Origin: Eimeria necatrix
Lineage: Eukaryota; Apicomplexa; Conoidasida; Eucoccidiorida; Eimeriidae
Direction of reading: 5' to 3'
NCBI RefSeq assembly: GCF_000499385.1
Contig: NW_013651811.1
Location: 62,001-126,000 of the forward strand
Length of the DNA: 64,000 nucleotides
Shown here: piece by piece, positions 40,944 through 51,440 of the stretch
How positions within the stretch are numbered: position 1 is the first letter of the stretch
How the letters are laid out: every line of letters begins with the position of its first letter
Position numbers and translations under genes: made by a program
The notes under the pieces: model-generated
The model's database searches: none
Seen by the model: the letters and a program-made list of their open reading frames with translations, nothing else
Told to the model about the DNA's origin: nothing

Positions 40944-42343
40944 ATGGTGCGCAGAATGTTTCTACCCTTTTACTCAAAGGACCGAGGACCCCCACGAATC
41001 CGCATGCAGGTGCTGTCTCGAAACTGTTGCTGTTGCTTTTATTGCTATTCTTTCTGCTGCTGGGCACTTGCTGTTTCTGCAGTTGCCGATCTAGAGCTGC
41101 TTGTGCAGCTTCGTCTTCATGACTTTCATTCTTCGTTTGTGTGGCTTGTGCTGTTGCTGCTGCTGCCAGTACAGGTGATTCGTTGCAGCATATTTGCCGC
41201 TGCTGTTGTGAGTAGTGTCGATGGTGCTGCCGTAGCTTGTTTGCGGCTGCTACTGCAGGTAATGGGCACTAAAGGAAGGCGCTTCTACAAGATCGTGGCT
41301 GCCAATCAGAGGGATCCGCGAGATGGGAAGCATATGGAGGTGCAGTTGCTACGTCTATAGCTGCCGTTGCTGCTGCTCCTTTTCCACAGCCTGTTGCTGC
41401 TGCTCCTGCTCCTTTTCGACAGCCTGTTGCTGCTGCTGCTGCCTCATTACGTCCTAGCATGCGTTAGTGCCCACGTATCTTCCGATCACGGGACGCATTG
41501 ACACACGTAGAGTCGCCAGCGGCAGCAGCAGCTGCTGCTACAATGAAAAATTCAAAAGCAACAGTAGCTGCTGCTGCATCTGCTTTCGAATTCTCATTTG
41601 TTTTATTTGTTGCTAGTTCGACTTTGGCTCAGTTGACCGGCTGTTGATGCTACTTGCCGTACGCATCCGAAATGGCTACTTTGGCCGCTGCGTCTCCCTG
41701 CGTTTGTGTTTGCTTTCTCGTCTTGTCTTTTGTCCAGAGCCTTCTGTTCTTTTCCACTTTATTTGCTTCTCGTGTTCTTCGCTTATTTCCTTTCCTCGGC
41801 TGTCTTTGCTGCGCATCCCATCTCGACCATCTGATTCATTTGCAGCTCTTCGTTCCAACTGTGCAGGTGCCGGCTCTTCCCGCCTTCGTATGTTTTGCTG
41901 ACTTTTCTGTTCAAACGAGTACACTCGGCCAATCAACTCAATTACTAGTGATTGCATATTCTCAGGTCCTAGGCAGCTACGTGCCCATTCCCGGCTCCTC
42001 CACCTCTTCAGTCGCCGAGCTGCGCCTTCGCTTCTCGCGGGTCAAGTTTTGGTTGGCAGCAAATGCCTCAATGTCTTTGTCTATTTCTCGGCTGCTCGGC
42101 AGCGCCGGCCTTATTCCCCTCCCCCCTCCCCTCTTTGGCTGGAGGTGCAGGGGCAGGTACCATGAGCTGCTGCAGCAGCAGCAGCAACAACAGCTGCTCA
42201 GAGTCAGCCCAAATACCGTCACCCAACGGCTTGCTGTTGCTGTGGTTGTTGTTCGTTTGCTTATCTCTTGTTGTGCACAATGCTTAGAGTGCCGGAGTGT
42301 GAGGACAGGGTATGATGCTTCTTCCGTTCACCCAGTTCGCTGA
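40944..42343 (+). CDS. Mitochondrial-type ribosomal protein bS16
   Basis: Three exons, all phase 0: 40944-41009, 41259-41339 and 41966-42343, giving about 174 residues. The join of exon 1 (RGPPRIRMQ) to exon 2 (VMGTKGRRFYKIVAANQRD) restores the bacterial S16 opening pattern of a basic strand followed by R-x-F-Y-x-I-V-A. PRDGKHME joins exon 3 VLGSYVPIPG, and FSRVKFWLAANASMSLSISR fits the S16 C-terminal core. bS16 belongs to the small subunit of bacterial-type ribosomes, so the product probably acts in the mitochondrion; an apicoplast ribosome is possible, but no bipartite leader is seen. The last ~60 residues, after LPPPLFGWRCRG, are a Gln and Val/Leu low-complexity tail. They could be an artefact if another intron starts in the CAG run near 42170. 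Confidence 0.85.
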
Positions 42344-42994
42344 ATTCACTTGCTGTTACTGCTGCTGCCATTGCTGCTGCTCCTGCAGTTGCACTCGCTG
42401 TTCTTCTTGCTGTTACTGCTGCAGGAGAGCGAGCTGCGGAATTTCTTTAAGTTGCCGAGTCCAATCAGCACGCAACTGGTGGAGAGAGAAACTGAAAAAC
42501 CCAAAAAAGAAAACGTTCGAAAAATTGTTCGATAAAACCTGCAGCAACAATTGCTACTGCTGCTGCTGCAGTGGTTCGAACCGTTTGCTGCGGAGATTAC
42601 AGCAGCACTCTAAACTGCAGACACTTCATTTTGTTTTTGACCGCAATTCGCAACCGCTGTTTATTTCATTTTTGGCCTTAAGCGACTCTGCCTGCTGCTA
42701 TTGCTGCTGTCGTGGTGTAGCTAGGGTGGCGTTGGCCCCGTGTTGCGTCTTCTACTAAGAGGCAATAGACGGGCAGCCCAGTCCGTGAATCTAATATTTT
42801 CCTCAGCAGCACCTCAATGTAACTATCCGCACATAATTGCGGCCGCTGTGGCAGCAGCACTGGCGGCAGCAGCAAAAACAGCAGAGCCACAACCGAACGC
42901 AGAAGCAGCAAAACCCGAGCAAGCAAGTCGTTGATGGATATTTGTGCAGATAATGCCCCTGCTTCTGCCGTGGTTGCTGTGATAGATAGTGGTC
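42344..42994. other. Spacer with CTG-rich sequence, no gene called
   Basis: About 650 bp downstream of bS16. Frames on both strands translate mainly to Leu, Cys or Ala runs from CTG/CAG triplets. No recognisable coding segment. Confidence 0.4.
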
Positions 42995-43726
42995 TTATTG
43001 CTGCTGCTGCTGCTGCTGCTGCTGAGCCACGGAGCCACTAGACTTCCTGCTGCGTCGGCTGTCTGCTGCTGCAGCCATGGAAGCTGCTGCCGCTGAAGCG
43101 GATATTTCCTCGTCTCTTGCGACATCAGATACATTAAAAGCAAATGTAACTCTTCTGCCGCTACGCGTTATCTGGACTGAGCCTTCTACCTGCTGCTGTT
43201 GCTGCTGCTGGCGCAATTCTCTCTCGTGCCGTTGCTGAGTGCTAAGTCCCAGCTGCCGTCGCTCAGTCAAAGCTTCTTCTGCGTCTGTTCTTGAGGGGGC
43301 ATACAAGGGGCTTTCTCTGCTGGTAGCAGCCGCAAGTGCTTCCTGTTGCTGTTGCCGACGGGTGGCGAAGGATTCGTGGCTTTGCTCTGCTTGTCTTTGA
43401 AGCAGCAGCTGCTCCTGCGTTTCAAGATGTAGTGGGTGACGCTGCAGCTGTAGCAAAAGTTGCTGTTGTTGCTCATACAGTCTTTCTACAGCACTTTGTG
43501 ATATCTCTAATCCTACGGCTGCAGTCGAGGGACCCCTGTGCTCCTCTCCCAACAACAATGCTGCTAGGCCAGGTGACGCTGGAAAATGTGAAGCGGAGGA
43601 CGAGCTGCCTGGGCTGCCACCCGCGGTAAAATGCCATCCTTCTTCTGCTGCTGCTGGAGTTGCTGCATCTGCTGCAGTCGCTGATGCAGAGCTACCAGAG
43701 ACACCGGGGTCGGAGGCACCCCACAA
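42995..43726 (-). CDS. Hypothetical Gln/Ala/Ser-rich protein
   Basis: An open frame of up to 243 codons that I do not recognise. It has Gln/Leu-rich and Gln/Arg-rich segments compatible with coiled coil (AVERLYEQQQQLLLQLQRHP). A non-repetitive stretch (ITRSGRRVTFAFNVSDVARD) argues for real coding, and it ends in a CAG-encoded poly-Gln tail just before a TAA. The start is uncertain; an acceptor near 43745 suggests an upstream exon. It may be the 3' exon of a longer gene or a fortuitous frame. Confidence 0.35.
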   Translation of the reverse strand: MWGASDPGVSGSSASATAADAATPAAAEEGWHFTAGGSPGSSSSASHFPASPGLAALLLGEEHRGPSTAAVGLEISQSAVERLYEQQQQLLLQLQRHPLHLETQEQLLLQRQAEQSHESFATRRQQQQEALAAATSRESPLYAPSRTDAEEALTERRQLGLSTQQRHERELRQQQQQQQVEGSVQITRSGRRVTFAFNVSDVARDEEISASAAAASMAAAADSRRSRKSSGSVAQQQQQQQQQ

Positions 43727-44390
43727 AAGCTCATTGCCAATATCAGGCCTGCATGCAACACTTCAGACGAAGTAGCGTGCAGGGTGTAATTCCTGTGCTA
43801 CAGCTAGGCAAGCTACAGCTAGGCAGCTGCAGGTAAAAATCAGCAACTAGGCTGCAGCATCTGTTGCTGCATAGCTGCTGCGGTGCCGGGTCAGTAACAG
43901 CAGCAGCGGCAGTAGTAGTAGCGACTAAGAGCCACACGAACAGCCATATGAGCATTGGCATGCACAAACACTGGTTTGGAGCAGCAGCAGCAGCAGCAGC
44001 AAACGCAGCAACAAGATAAATATGAGCAGCAATAATGTGTGACGTGGGGTCCCCTTACAGCGGCTGCAAGCTCGTGAAGGCTCGGGGAGAAAAGGCACTC
44101 GCGCTGCTGCTTTCTTCTGCTGCTGGTGGGACTAGTTGCTGGTGCTGCCGAGCTCCTGCTGCTGGTGCTGATGCAGAAGCTGCCGCTGCTGCTGCTGGTT
44201 CGCTTATTGGCCTGCGTTTCCCACGGTGCCCTCGAGTGCCTCGGCGGCCACTACCAGCAGCAGCACCAGCAGCACCGCCAGCCCCCACCCCGTGTCTCTC
44301 GAGGCTTTCTTGTTGGCCAGAGGGACCCATCTGCAGCAGCAAAACCGGCTCCGAGTGAAGCTTGTCAAGTGCTTTACTAGGCTTTAGGGT
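43727..44390. other. Spacer with CAG/CTG triplets, no gene called
   Basis: About 660 bp between two minus-strand hypothetical genes. Open frames here are repeat translations. One short telomere-like element (tttagggttt) lies near 44383-44392, just outside the stop codon of the downstream gene. Confidence 0.4.
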
Positions 44391-44574
44391 TTAGAATTTA
44401 GATATAAGGGCTCCTCTCACATGCCTCTTCTTCAGCCGTCGACTGCTCAGGAAAGACTCAAGGGTTCGCAGCAGATGCTCTGTAGATGACACGCCACTGC
44501 TGCTGCTGCTGCTGCCGCTGCTGCTTCCGCTTCTGCTGCTGCTGCTGCTACTGCTGCTGCTGCTGCTGCTACTG

Positions 44575-44627
<53 letters not shown>

Positions 44628-47529
44628 GCTACTGCTGCTGCTGCTACTGCTGGTACTGCTGCTGCTGCTACTGCTACTGCTACCGCTATACGTGCTGCCA
44701 CGGCTTCTGCCGCTGATGCCACTGCTGAGCTGCTTGATGGTGTCGTCGAACTCTCGCCTCATCGAGTTAAGGGGATCCTCAAAAAGCATTAGGGGATCCG
44801 CAGGCTGCTCTGTGGGGTCCCGCGGGGGCCCCAAAGTATCCATCTGCATCTGCTGTGTTTGCTCTGTCTCCCTTCCTGCATCTTTCCCTTTATCAGAGGA
44901 ACGACCCTCGAATCGCACTGCACGCTGCTGCTGTGCTGCGTGAGCGCCGCAGCTCAGCCCAAAACCAGCTGCAGCAGCAACAGGAATGCTGCGGGCAGTA
45001 GCAGCAGAGCCAGTAGAAGGAGGAGCAGCTGGTGCAGCAGGTAGAACTGAAGCCGCGCAAGCCCCTTGGGAAGAACTTTGGCAGCTGCTTGCAGCAGTAG
45101 CCGCTGCTGCTGCCACTGCAGGAGTGGGAAATATGGGCTCTGGATAGGTCGACGGGTCCTGGGCTGTCTCAGCACCTCTGCACGCTGTATACACCCACTC
45201 AAGGGCCCTGCACACTTCAGCAGCCGCCGCCTAAAGCCAGTGCAGCAGCAGCACAAACAGCATCAGCAGCAGACAAGGACAGGGCCAACATCACGAAGAG
45301 ACAAGCTAGCAGTAGCAGCCACACAAGTTACGACGGCAGCAGCAGTAGCAACAACAGTGTTAGTAGAAGCACGAGTAGCAGCAATTAAGAGCCAAAGCAT
45401 AGGGAAGCCGCAGCAGTGACTCTTGGCTCTACCTGCTGCTTTTGCTGCGACAAATGGACAGCAGCACAAGAAATAGCAGCAGCAGCAACACAAGAAACAG
45501 CACCAGCTGCAACAGCACGAATTGCAGCAGTTGTCGGTCACAGCTTAGGTAAGCCGCAGTAGCGACGTTTTGTTCCTCTTGTTGCTCTTGCTGCGGCAAA
45601 TCGATAGCAGCTCAAGAAGTAGCAGCAGCAGCACTCACAACAAGGCTCCCGCTGCGCGCGGGGTCTCTGGAAAGCAGCATCACGATTTCGTCCATTTCAA
45701 GACTCCTCTCTGCTGCAGTTTGATCTCTATGCTCATCCCCGCAGCGGCTGTGGCTGCCGCTGCTGCTGCTGCTGCTCCTTGGGGTGAAAGTTGTCCCATG
45801 ATTCTCCGCACCTAGCTGCTGTTGCTGCAGCAGCGGCTGCTGCTGCTGGCTGCTCGCAGCTGAGGAGAGTCTGCCTTGTAGAAGCGGTGCAAATATAATT
45901 TTTAGGTAAACGTCAAATAGAGGCTCGACAGACGCAGACAAAAGCAAGGCAAAATGGAACCTGGCAGCAGCAGCAGCATCAGCAGCAGCACCAGCTACAG
46001 CAGCATCAAACAGAGTGGAAGTCAGCGCAAGCCACGCCTGGTAAGCCGTCAAATAGACCAGCAAAGAGTTGGACGAAAGCAGGGGGAGCAACTGCAGCAG
46101 CAGCAGTAGCCGGAATAGCGCCTGCATGAGCTGACGCTCCAGCACCAGCAGGAGCAGCAGCAGCAACCATAACTGCGTTGGCAGGTACCTACTGAAATGC
46201 CTCTGGATTTGTATGGTCTTTCCACCACTGGTTCAGACAGCCCGTCAGCAGCAGCAGGCGCAAGCACTTCAGCTGCTTTTCCATAACCACGTCCCTAGTC
46301 TCCTCGTGCTGTCGCTGCTGCTGCTGCTGTTCTCGGTGCATTGCCTGCTCTGGCAGGCAGGTGGAACTGCTGCTGATGCCTTGATGGAAGGCTTCTGCAG
46401 CAGCAATAGCTGCAGCAGTAGTTGCTTCTGCGGTTGCTGTGCTGCTGGCGCCAGCTCTTGAGGTATCCCCCGGTGCCTGGTGTCTGTAGGCCTGAGCCAC
46501 CAGGTCTGCTGCTGCTGCTGTACCAGCCGCAGCAGCCAAAGCTTCTGCTTGCATGCTCACGTGACTGCTGCTGGAGGCTGTGCCTGCTGCTGTTGGCGCC
46601 CGATTATCAGAAAAGGGGCCCTCCAACTCGAGAGCCAGGTCAACAGCAGCAGCCACAGCATCAATGTCTTCACTTCTAATGCGGCGGTAGGCGATGCTGC
46701 TGCGGCTGCTTTGGGCAGCCTCCCGCTGCCACATAGCTTCGATTGAGGCCCTCAACTGCTGCCTACGAGATAGCAGTGAAGCTGTGGTTGGGTCCTGTTG
46801 CGGTGCGGATGAAGATGTCGTGGGTGTAGCTGCTGGTGCTGCTCTTGCTGCTGCTTCTTGTGTACCTATTGTTACTGCTGCTGCTCCTCGCGCGCTGGCT
46901 GATGCCTCAGCTGGAATTGATGACGGGGTACCTGCTGCGAAAAGAACTTCACGGCTTTCCTCTTTTCGTTTTACAGGGGCTTGTGAAGCCGCACCTTTAG
47001 GCGAGCCCTGCTGTGGCAGCGCAGCAGCAGTATGTACACTGGCAGCGGCGAAAGGAGAGGCAACATAAACTCCAGGAGCAGAGCCTAGAGAAGAGCCTTC
47101 AGAAGCAACATTAGTCCCCGGAGAAGCTGAAGTAGTGAAACCAGAAGCAGCAGCACGCACAAGAACAGCGGCAGGATCAAGTGCAGCAACGGGAGGAACA
47201 CCAGCAACGCCAGTAACCTCTTCCTGTTGCCCGCCGCCAAGTTGCATCCATTGTGACGTTGCGGCAACGGAAGCTCCCATCAAAAGGCTTCGGCGCTGCT
47301 CCGCAGCTATAATTTCTGTATTCCCTGCAGCTTCTTCCCCAACTACAGCACCAACAGCAGCAGCATTGGCAGCTGGTGGCGGCTGTGCGGCTGCCGCTAT
47401 TGCTTCTGTCGTAGGCACTAGTGTTGCAGCCTCGGCTGCCGAAGTAGCCTGAGGGGGTTCTTCTGTGCATCTCAAAGAAGGCAGCTGATTACCACCTGCT
47501 GCTGCTGGCTGCTGTCCTCTCGGCTTCAT
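44391..47529 (-). CDS. Hypothetical low-complexity protein, multi-exon
   Basis: I do not recognise this protein. The coding segments are 47529 to about 46192 (446 codons, Ala-rich, with non-repetitive parts such as RRQQLRASIEAMWQREAAQ and QWWKDHTNPEAF), a part of 46166-45645 ending RDPARSGSLV at a strong GTGAGT donor, and a last exon from about 45209 to 44391. The last exon contains RALEWVYTACRGAETAQ, then PLNSMRREFDDTIKQLSSG, a Ser run of more than 60 residues, and the basic end SSRRLKKRHVRGALISKF. The hydrophobic Leu-rich middle (SVEPLFDVYLKIIFAPLL) might be a membrane segment or partly intronic CTG repeat. Exact junctions are unresolved: the 45645 donor and 45209 acceptor are not phase-compatible, so an exon is probably missing. 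It could be two genes. Confidence 0.4.
44490..44690 (-). repeat. Long CTG tract encoding poly-Ser
   Basis: About 200 bp of nearly pure CTG on the plus strand, interrupted by CTA and CCG variants. On the minus strand it reads (AGC)n with AGT, giving one of the longest homopolymer runs in the window within the last exon of the adjacent hypothetical gene. Confidence 0.85.
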
Positions 47530-49895
47530 GCTGAGGGCCCCTCGGGAGGTTCGAGATGCGCCGTGGGAGCCCGTCGCAGGTGAGGGCCCCCAATTTTGCC
47601 CGCACCGCTGTGAGGCTTCAAGATGACTGAGATATTTTAGTGCAAACGCTGGAGAAGATATGGGAGAAGAGAAGATTGCTGATGCTGCTGGTGATACTCG
47701 CGTTGCTGGCGCTGCTTGGGGTCACTGATGTTGCACTGCCGTTTCGGGACTTTTCTGCTTCTGCTGATGCTGCTGTAGCGGAGGTCAACTTCGGACAACT
47801 TCGTCCGAAGAGATGCTGATTGTTTTCTTGATTACCCAGACGGAAAAGCCTACTGTAAAGCCCGTAAGCCCCAAATTGTGGAGCCAAGTAAGACATGTTC
47901 CCTATTTTGAAATAGCAAGTGTGATGGTCATGTACCTGAAGCAGCAGACAAGCCTTTGTGTCCGCAGAAGAAAGCAAAGTCTTTTGACCTATTCGCCTTG
48001 AATATTGTATGTCTTCTGACACAGAAGGGGCCCGGAGACCTCGAGACGGAGCCCTTGCTGCCGCCTAAACCCTCTTAAAATACAACTGCCTCTGTTTTTC
48101 ATGCGGTCATCGTAGTATTTCGCAGAACCACGGAATGCAACAGACTAACTAAGCGACCCGATACTGTCGCCCGCGTCGGTGGCCAGCACTGCAGCTACCG
48201 TAAAGCTGCAACACTGGGATGTGTTAAGTAAAAAGAGTAGGGACTAAGAAAAGGCTTTAATTTCAATCCATTTCGGCTGGCTGCAAGTACAGCCCACGCG
48301 AGTACACGGAAGCCACAATCTACACGGACCAGCTCTCAAGAGGCCAACGGCCTGGCCACGAGCGCCTTTACTTCCCGCTACTCCGTATATGGGTTAGTTC
48401 ACATCATATTTTGTTTTAATATATATTATTCAACCAACATTTAGGTAATATGGTGAGCAAATTGCGAAAGAAGGCTTGTTATCGTGCGCGACTCTCCTCC
48501 AATTGTAGTGACCTCGGTGTCGCACTCCGGGTGACCTCGCGGTGGCGAAGGGCATTCCGCTTCAAATAGATTTCCTGCAGTTTATATTATATAAACTTTG
48601 AATCCCCACTTTATCTGAATATAATCAACACTACACTACCCCTTTATGCCAAAGAATGCACAACCACGAGGAAACGGACGGCCTTGTGGAGGCACGCAGG
48701 GGAATACCCACTGTCTCTTCCCCTCTGCGTCGGTCTGTCCCTAACTTCGTCCGCATTTCTACTTTTCTACGCACTACAAACTTAACTTCACTTCTACACT
48801 GTCTTTCAGAAGCCGCGTAAGCATTCCTTCGCAGGCTCCTTCGTCCGCCCGCAACACGGACATCCTGCCACTTTAGTTGAATGCCGATCACGCAGAGCCC
48901 ACAGAAGGCTTGTCAGTTCGGCATTTCGCTTTCATCACAAACATAATCTGTTGGGTGACCCGCCCGTACGTTACGGAAATCTAGAGTTGCTGCACAAGAG
49001 TCTGCTGCACAGACTCTTCTGCAGGAGTGTAAACAGCCACTGGACAAATTGACACGTGGCACAGCCTCTACCCTCAGCATGAAGAACCCCAAAAAATCCC
49101 TCATAGTTTGCATCTCTCGTTGATGAGCTAGTCTTCCGGCAACGAAAGATACGTGTGAACTTGTGAAGGATTGCTATTCACAGATGGACCGATTCATTTA
49201 ACTATTGCTCAGGCAGTATCCGTCTAAAGCGGAGTCCAACAAGAACAAAAAACAAGATAAGCTGCCAACATGAATTCAACAGCTTGCAATGGCTCGATGC
49301 CAGTATAATATGGGACAACTGGCGCCAGTCACACATCTTGGAGGCCCTTGCTGTTGCTGTCATGTAGTAACTGTGTGCGTGGTTGGTCAAACTCTGTTGC
49401 TCCACCCCAATGATGCTGCATGGGCACAAAAGCGACTGGGAGGCGGGGAATGGGAAAGCCAAGCAAAAGCGAGCCCAGTGTGCTGGATTCCACAACAGCT
49501 GCAGCCAACGTTCAGCGTCTTTGCACGGCACACAAATGACTGCACCTGCGCTTGTCATCTCCGGCCCCGCGTAAACGGCAAATGCGGCATGAGTATACGC
49601 AGCGGCGCGCTTTAAAAAGCTGGTTTCCCAAACACAAGCAAGCGCTGCGCGGTAAAGATAAAACGATGCCACATGCTTTACGTATTTGGTCGCCGACTGC
49701 GCCATCTTGCCCCGTAACCTCAGCAGCTCACCATTTGCGTCTGAGCCTCCTGCAATGTTACTTTCGACAAAAAAAGAGTTCTCTTCTGCCGCCTTCCGCC
49801 TTGCCTGTTCACGAACACGCCCAAATCCCGTGTTCTTCATCATGCTCACGTTTGTTCATGAAAGACACAACGGTAGCCCGGCAACCCTGACCCGC
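47530..49895. other. Intergenic region, no convincing gene
   Basis: About 2.4 kb marking the return to repeat-poor sequence after about 47.8 kb. Minus-strand frames at 48022-47618 (134 codons) and 49849-49202 (215 codons) lack motifs. The second lies directly 3' of the ROPK gene and may be its 3' UTR. Confidence 0.45.
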
Positions 49896-51440
49896 TTATT
49901 GCCAGAGGTCTGAAAATTCCCTCATAACTTCATCCGCGGTTATACGTTTTTCCCGCTTAACCTGCAGCAACCTAGTGAGCAGCTCTTGCCACCGCTCTGG
50001 CACGTGCGACTTCGTCATGTCCGGGACAAGCACAGCGCTTGATATATCTCTCTGTAGTAGCTCAGTGAGATGAAGATACAGACGGTCCATGCTATGCGCA
50101 GGTGCTGACAAACCGTACGGCAGATCCCCCGTGAACAGTTCATAGAGAAGAGCACCCAGAGACCACAGATCGCTCTTCGCCTCCGGCACCACTGGCGTTG
50201 CCGTTTCTAGGCCCTTCTTTATGCTCATGAAAAGCTCTGGCTCGATAAAAGCCAGCGTGGCGCCGACAAATTTGCCTGCTTCCGTCCCCGCAACATTAGT
50301 GGAGGCGAAATCACCCAATAGGAACGACCCGTCAGCCCGCATGAAGCAGCTGCTCAACTTCAAGTCGTTATGGCAGGCGCCGATTTCCTGCAGGTACAAT
50401 ACCTGCAGCAGCAAGCGCTGTGCAATGTAGACCTTCGCGTCCAGCGGCAGCAACGGACTATGTTCTACAAGGGTCTCGAGGTCCCCATAGAAGAGCTCCG
50501 TCAGCTGCACTTTGTTCGAAACAACCAAACCGTCAGCGTACAGATCCGCCGGCATATCTTCGAGTTCCGCTGTCGCCAGCGGCACTGCAATTCCTCTGTG
50601 GGAGGCGCCCTTAGCTGCGGGCGTCTTGTCCAGGGCTGTGCGTATACCCTCTTCTTCAGACAAAAGCAATTCAGAAAGCTCCTGCGTCACGCGTTCCTCT
50701 GTGGAGTCCCCCTCCTCGTCTGAGTCTTCGTCTTCTGACGTTGACCTGCTTGCTTGAATTTCTTCTTGATCTTCTTGGTTCGCTCCAAAGGGCACCCGCA
50801 GCGCGAAGAAACGTTGGCTTTCCTTGTCTTTGACCTCCAGGATCAACGAGAACAACCCCTCGCCCAGAAACCGCGTCACTTCGTACTCAGTCCCGAACGT
50901 CTGCGTCACAGAATCGTCAAAAGGTGCAATTTCTTCAAGGCGCACAGTCTGGCCGACAATTTTCCTCGAGAAACCGCCAGACAAATGGTACGCGAGCATT
51001 TTCAGCGCCTCGCGGGCGTTCTCAGAGGCTGGGGGGCCGCTGGCTTCCTGCGCCTTCTTCAACTCCAGCGCCGACAACGCCTGAGCCAAATACTGCTTTC
51101 CGCGTGCAGCATCGGGCGGCAGCCGCCGCTCATCATCCACCCTCCGCAGCACGGGGCGGCCAGTGGCACTTGAGGCCCCCGCCTGATCCGGCCTGACGGC
51201 CCCAGCAAGCGAGCCAGGCTCCCCGTGGTGCAGCTGGCGACTCACGCCGAAAATGCTGAAGGCCACAGCCAAGCTCGAGAGCACCATGAACAGCAGCGCG
51301 CCGCTGTACCTGCGGCGCCCATGCTGGCGGTGCAGCCGACCCGTCTGAGGCAAGTCCGCCAGCAAAAACGGAGGATCCAACATTTTGAAATCCTTTGGAT
51401 TGCCCGACGGCGACGTCGCACTCGGTGACGTAGGATCCAT
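49896..51440 (-). CDS. Rhoptry-kinase-family pseudokinase
   Basis: A single exon of about 514 residues from the Met at 51440. An upstream in-frame Met at 51551 would add a Cys-rich leader with no family look. A hydrophobic segment near residues 50-70 (ALLFMVLSSLAVAFSIFGV) may be a signal anchor. The kinase fold starts with the glycine loop LGEGLFSLILE. VAIK-Lys is Arg (FALR, about 213). The catalytic loop reads HNDLKLSS (about 357), with Asp kept but the metal-binding Asn replaced by Ser. DFG is DFA (about 375). An acidic Ser/Glu/Asp-rich insert (TSEDEDSDEEGDSTEE) sits between the FALR strand and the C-helix. With several catalytic positions altered it is probably a pseudokinase. It shares unusual stretches with the ROPK at 29578-31347, including CFMRADGSFLLGDF and a DLWSLG segment, so the two are paralogues. 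Rhoptry location is inferred from family. Confidence 0.8.
   Translation of the reverse strand: MDPTSPSATSPSGNPKDFKMLDPPFLLADLPQTGRLHRQHGRRRYSGALLFMVLSSLAVAFSIFGVSRQLHHGEPGSLAGAVRPDQAGASSATGRPVLRRVDDERRLPPDAARGKQYLAQALSALELKKAQEASGPPASENAREALKMLAYHLSGGFSRKIVGQTVRLEEIAPFDDSVTQTFGTEYEVTRFLGEGLFSLILEVKDKESQRFFALRVPFGANQEDQEEIQASRSTSEDEDSDEEGDSTEERVTQELSELLLSEEEGIRTALDKTPAAKGASHRGIAVPLATAELEDMPADLYADGLVVSNKVQLTELFYGDLETLVEHSPLLPLDAKVYIAQRLLLQVLYLQEIGACHNDLKLSSCFMRADGSFLLGDFASTNVAGTEAGKFVGATLAFIEPELFMSIKKGLETATPVVPEAKSDLWSLGALLYELFTGDLPYGLSAPAHSMDRLYLHLTELLQRDISSAVLVPDMTKSHVPERWQELLTRLLQVKREKRITADEVMREFSDLWQ

Noticed and set aside
40944..41360. Single 138-codon ORF read through from the bS16 start
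   Set aside because: Only its first 22 codons and a later segment match bS16; the middle is a CTG-rich intron.
44486..44716. Cys/Tyr-rich plus-strand open frame over the CTG tract
   Set aside because: Pure repeat translation in a different frame; no flanking coding evidence.
49202..49849. 215-codon minus-strand open frame immediately downstream of the second ROPK
   Set aside because: Composition is not protein-like and no motif is seen; more likely ROPK 3' UTR.
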